Origin: an uncultured Altererythrobacter sp.
Lineage (GTDB): Bacteria; Pseudomonadota; Alphaproteobacteria; Sphingomonadales; Sphingomonadaceae
Length of the DNA: 6,409 nucleotides
Assembly: GCA_946886175.1 (NCBI GenBank)
Contig: CAMPIA010000076.1
Coordinates: 1 to 6,409 of the forward strand
Direction: 5' to 3'
The notes beneath the pieces are model-generated. The model searched no databases and was not told where the DNA came from. It saw nothing but the letters and a program-made list of their open reading frames with translations. This document shows positions 5,510-6,409 of this stretch, piece by piece (positions within the stretch are counted from its first letter, which is position 1; the number at the start of each line of letters is the position of its first letter). Both the position numbers and the translations under genes were made by a program.

Positions 5510-6409
5510 TCAGATATCTCCGCCAGTCAGGCGCTGACAGATCAGGTCGAGCTGGTCCAGGGTGCGGTAACGGATCGTGACCGCCCCTGAACGCGGGTCG
5601 GCATCCGTCTTGATCCGCACATTCAGGCCGAGGAACTCCTCGAGATGGGCCTGAACCGCCGCGATATCGGCGTCCTTTGCGGGATCGCGCGAGCTGCGCG
5701 CCTGCCGCCGCGGCTCGGTCGGCGCTGGATTGGCAACCAGCTTCTCGACCTGGCGCACCGAAAGCTTCTGCGCGACTGCCCGCTTCGCCAGTTCGACCGC
5801 CGCATCGTTGCCGATCAGCGCGCGGGCATGCCCCATCGACAGCGCCCCCTCCTCGACCATGTCGAGCACGCCTTCGGGCAGATTGAGCAGGCGCTGGAGG
5901 TTGGCGACGTGGCTGCGCGACTTGTCGACCAGTTGCGCGATCTCCGCCTGCGTCATGCCTTCGCGGTCGGCCAGGGCCTGGTAGGCGCGCGCTTCCTCGA
6001 CCGGGTTGAGATCCTCGCGCTGGATGTTCTCGATCAGCGCGAGCGCCATGACTTCGGTTTCGTCGAGGTCGCGCACGATCGCGGGGATCTCGTGCAGCCG
6101 CGCCTTCTGCGCCGCGCGCCAGCGCCGCTCGCCGGCCACGAGCTGATAGCGCCCGCCGGCGAGCGGCCGAACGATCACCGGCTGGATCACGCCGCGCTGG
6201 GCGATCGACGCGGCAAGCTCCTCCAGCGCCGCCTCGTCGAAACGGCGGCGCGGCTGACCGGGCAGCGGCTCGATCGCCGAGGCCGCGATGGAGGCCAAGC
6301 CAGATCGCGGGGAAGCGCTTGATTTTCCGGAGTTTTCTGTCGATCCACCGGTGTCGTTGCGGACCAGCGGCTCTTCGCGCTGGGTTTCGCCCAAGAGTGC
6401 GCCCAGCCC
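5510..6409 (-). CDS. parB: Chromosome-partitioning protein ParB, 5' partial
   Basis: ParB binds parS near the origin, loads as a CTP-dependent clamp, spreads on DNA and works with ParA to segregate chromosomes. 299 residues are in the window. The frame stays open to the right edge, where the first residues read GLGALLGE, the conserved N-terminal ParB motif; the start codon therefore lies beyond 6409 and the in-frame TTG at 6394 is not a start. Numbering from the edge: a flexible Ser/Gly-rich linker (~9-38), the ParB N-domain with GERRWRA (~93-99) and ENIQREDLNP (~127-136) that form the CTP pocket, a helix-turn-helix (~152-175, TQAEIAQLVDKSRSHVANL), SMGHARALIG (~191-200), a charged linker, and a C-terminal dimerisation domain (~245-299). 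All core motifs are intact. parA is normally directly upstream and would lie off the right edge. Only about 10 residues should be missing. Confidence 0.96.
   Translation of the reverse strand, partial: GLGALLGETQREEPLVRNDTGGSTENSGKSSASPRSGLASIAASAIEPLPGQPRRRFDEAALEELAASIAQRGVIQPVIVRPLAGGRYQLVAGERRWRAAQKARLHEIPAIVRDLDETEVMALALIENIQREDLNPVEEARAYQALADREGMTQAEIAQLVDKSRSHVANLQRLLNLPEGVLDMVEEGALSMGHARALIGNDAAVELAKRAVAQKLSVRQVEKLVANPAPTEPRRQARSSRDPAKDADIAAVQAHLEEFLGLNVRIKTDADPRSGAVTIRYRTLDQLDLICQRLTGGDI

Noticed and set aside
5526..5538. Inverted repeat GTCAG-GCG-CTGAC at the parB 3' end
   Set aside because: Five base pairs inside coding sequence, with no T-run; compatible with chance.
5645..6322. 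225-codon open frame antisense to parB
   Set aside because: It overlaps the conserved ParB core entirely and has a low-complexity Arg/Leu/Asp composition with no motif.
6377..6394. TTG at 6394 as the parB start
   Set aside because: The frame continues upstream to the edge with the conserved ParB residues GLGALLGE, so this TTG is an internal Leu codon.

Overview
The window is GC-rich DNA (roughly two thirds G+C by eye), densely packed with bacterial genes. The gene families, the high GC, the ParB N-terminal motif and the style of the glycine-zipper envelope protein fit an alphaproteobacterium, most likely Sphingomonadales (Erythrobacter/Altererythrobacter/Sphingomonas-like). That placement is inference; there is no rRNA or other phylogenetic marker here.

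Layout from left to right. (1) 1-1546 (+): the C-terminal ~85% of an acyl-CoA dehydrogenase whose start lies off the left edge. (2) 1546-2373 (+): a complete DUF815-family AAA+ ATPase joined to it by a TGATG stop/start overlap. (3) 2383-3837 (-): a membrane-anchored sorbosone/glucose-dehydrogenase-type (PQQ) beta-propeller, convergent with the ATPase and only 9 bp from it. (4) 3838-3897: a 60-bp divergent intergenic region with a palindrome at its centre. (5) 3898-4380 (+): a free methionine-(R)-sulfoxide reductase (GAF fold) with all three catalytic cysteines. (6) 4381-4498: a 118-bp gap carrying a Shine-Dalgarno sequence. (7) 4499-5419 (+): an exported glycine-zipper protein with an acidic/Tyr-rich N-terminal region and a basic tail. 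(8) 5420-5509: a hairpin and a probable bidirectional terminator. (9) 5510-6409 (-): chromosome-partitioning ParB, whose first residues lie beyond the right edge; parA would be expected there.

The genes do not form one pathway. The first two are probably one transcription unit (acyl-CoA oxidation plus an ATPase of unknown role). The PQQ-type dehydrogenase and the methionine sulfoxide reductase are divergent and could share a control region. The glycine-zipper gene and parB are convergent on a shared terminator. ParB suggests proximity to the replication origin, but no parS site was found.

I see no mobile element, CRISPR array, tRNA, rRNA or defence locus. Most of the window looks like ordinary core-genome content. 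The observations most worth a second look are the coupling of the DUF815 ATPase to a fatty-acid oxidation enzyme, the symmetrical and possibly leaderless divergent promoter at 3838-3897, and the charge-segregated glycine-zipper protein.
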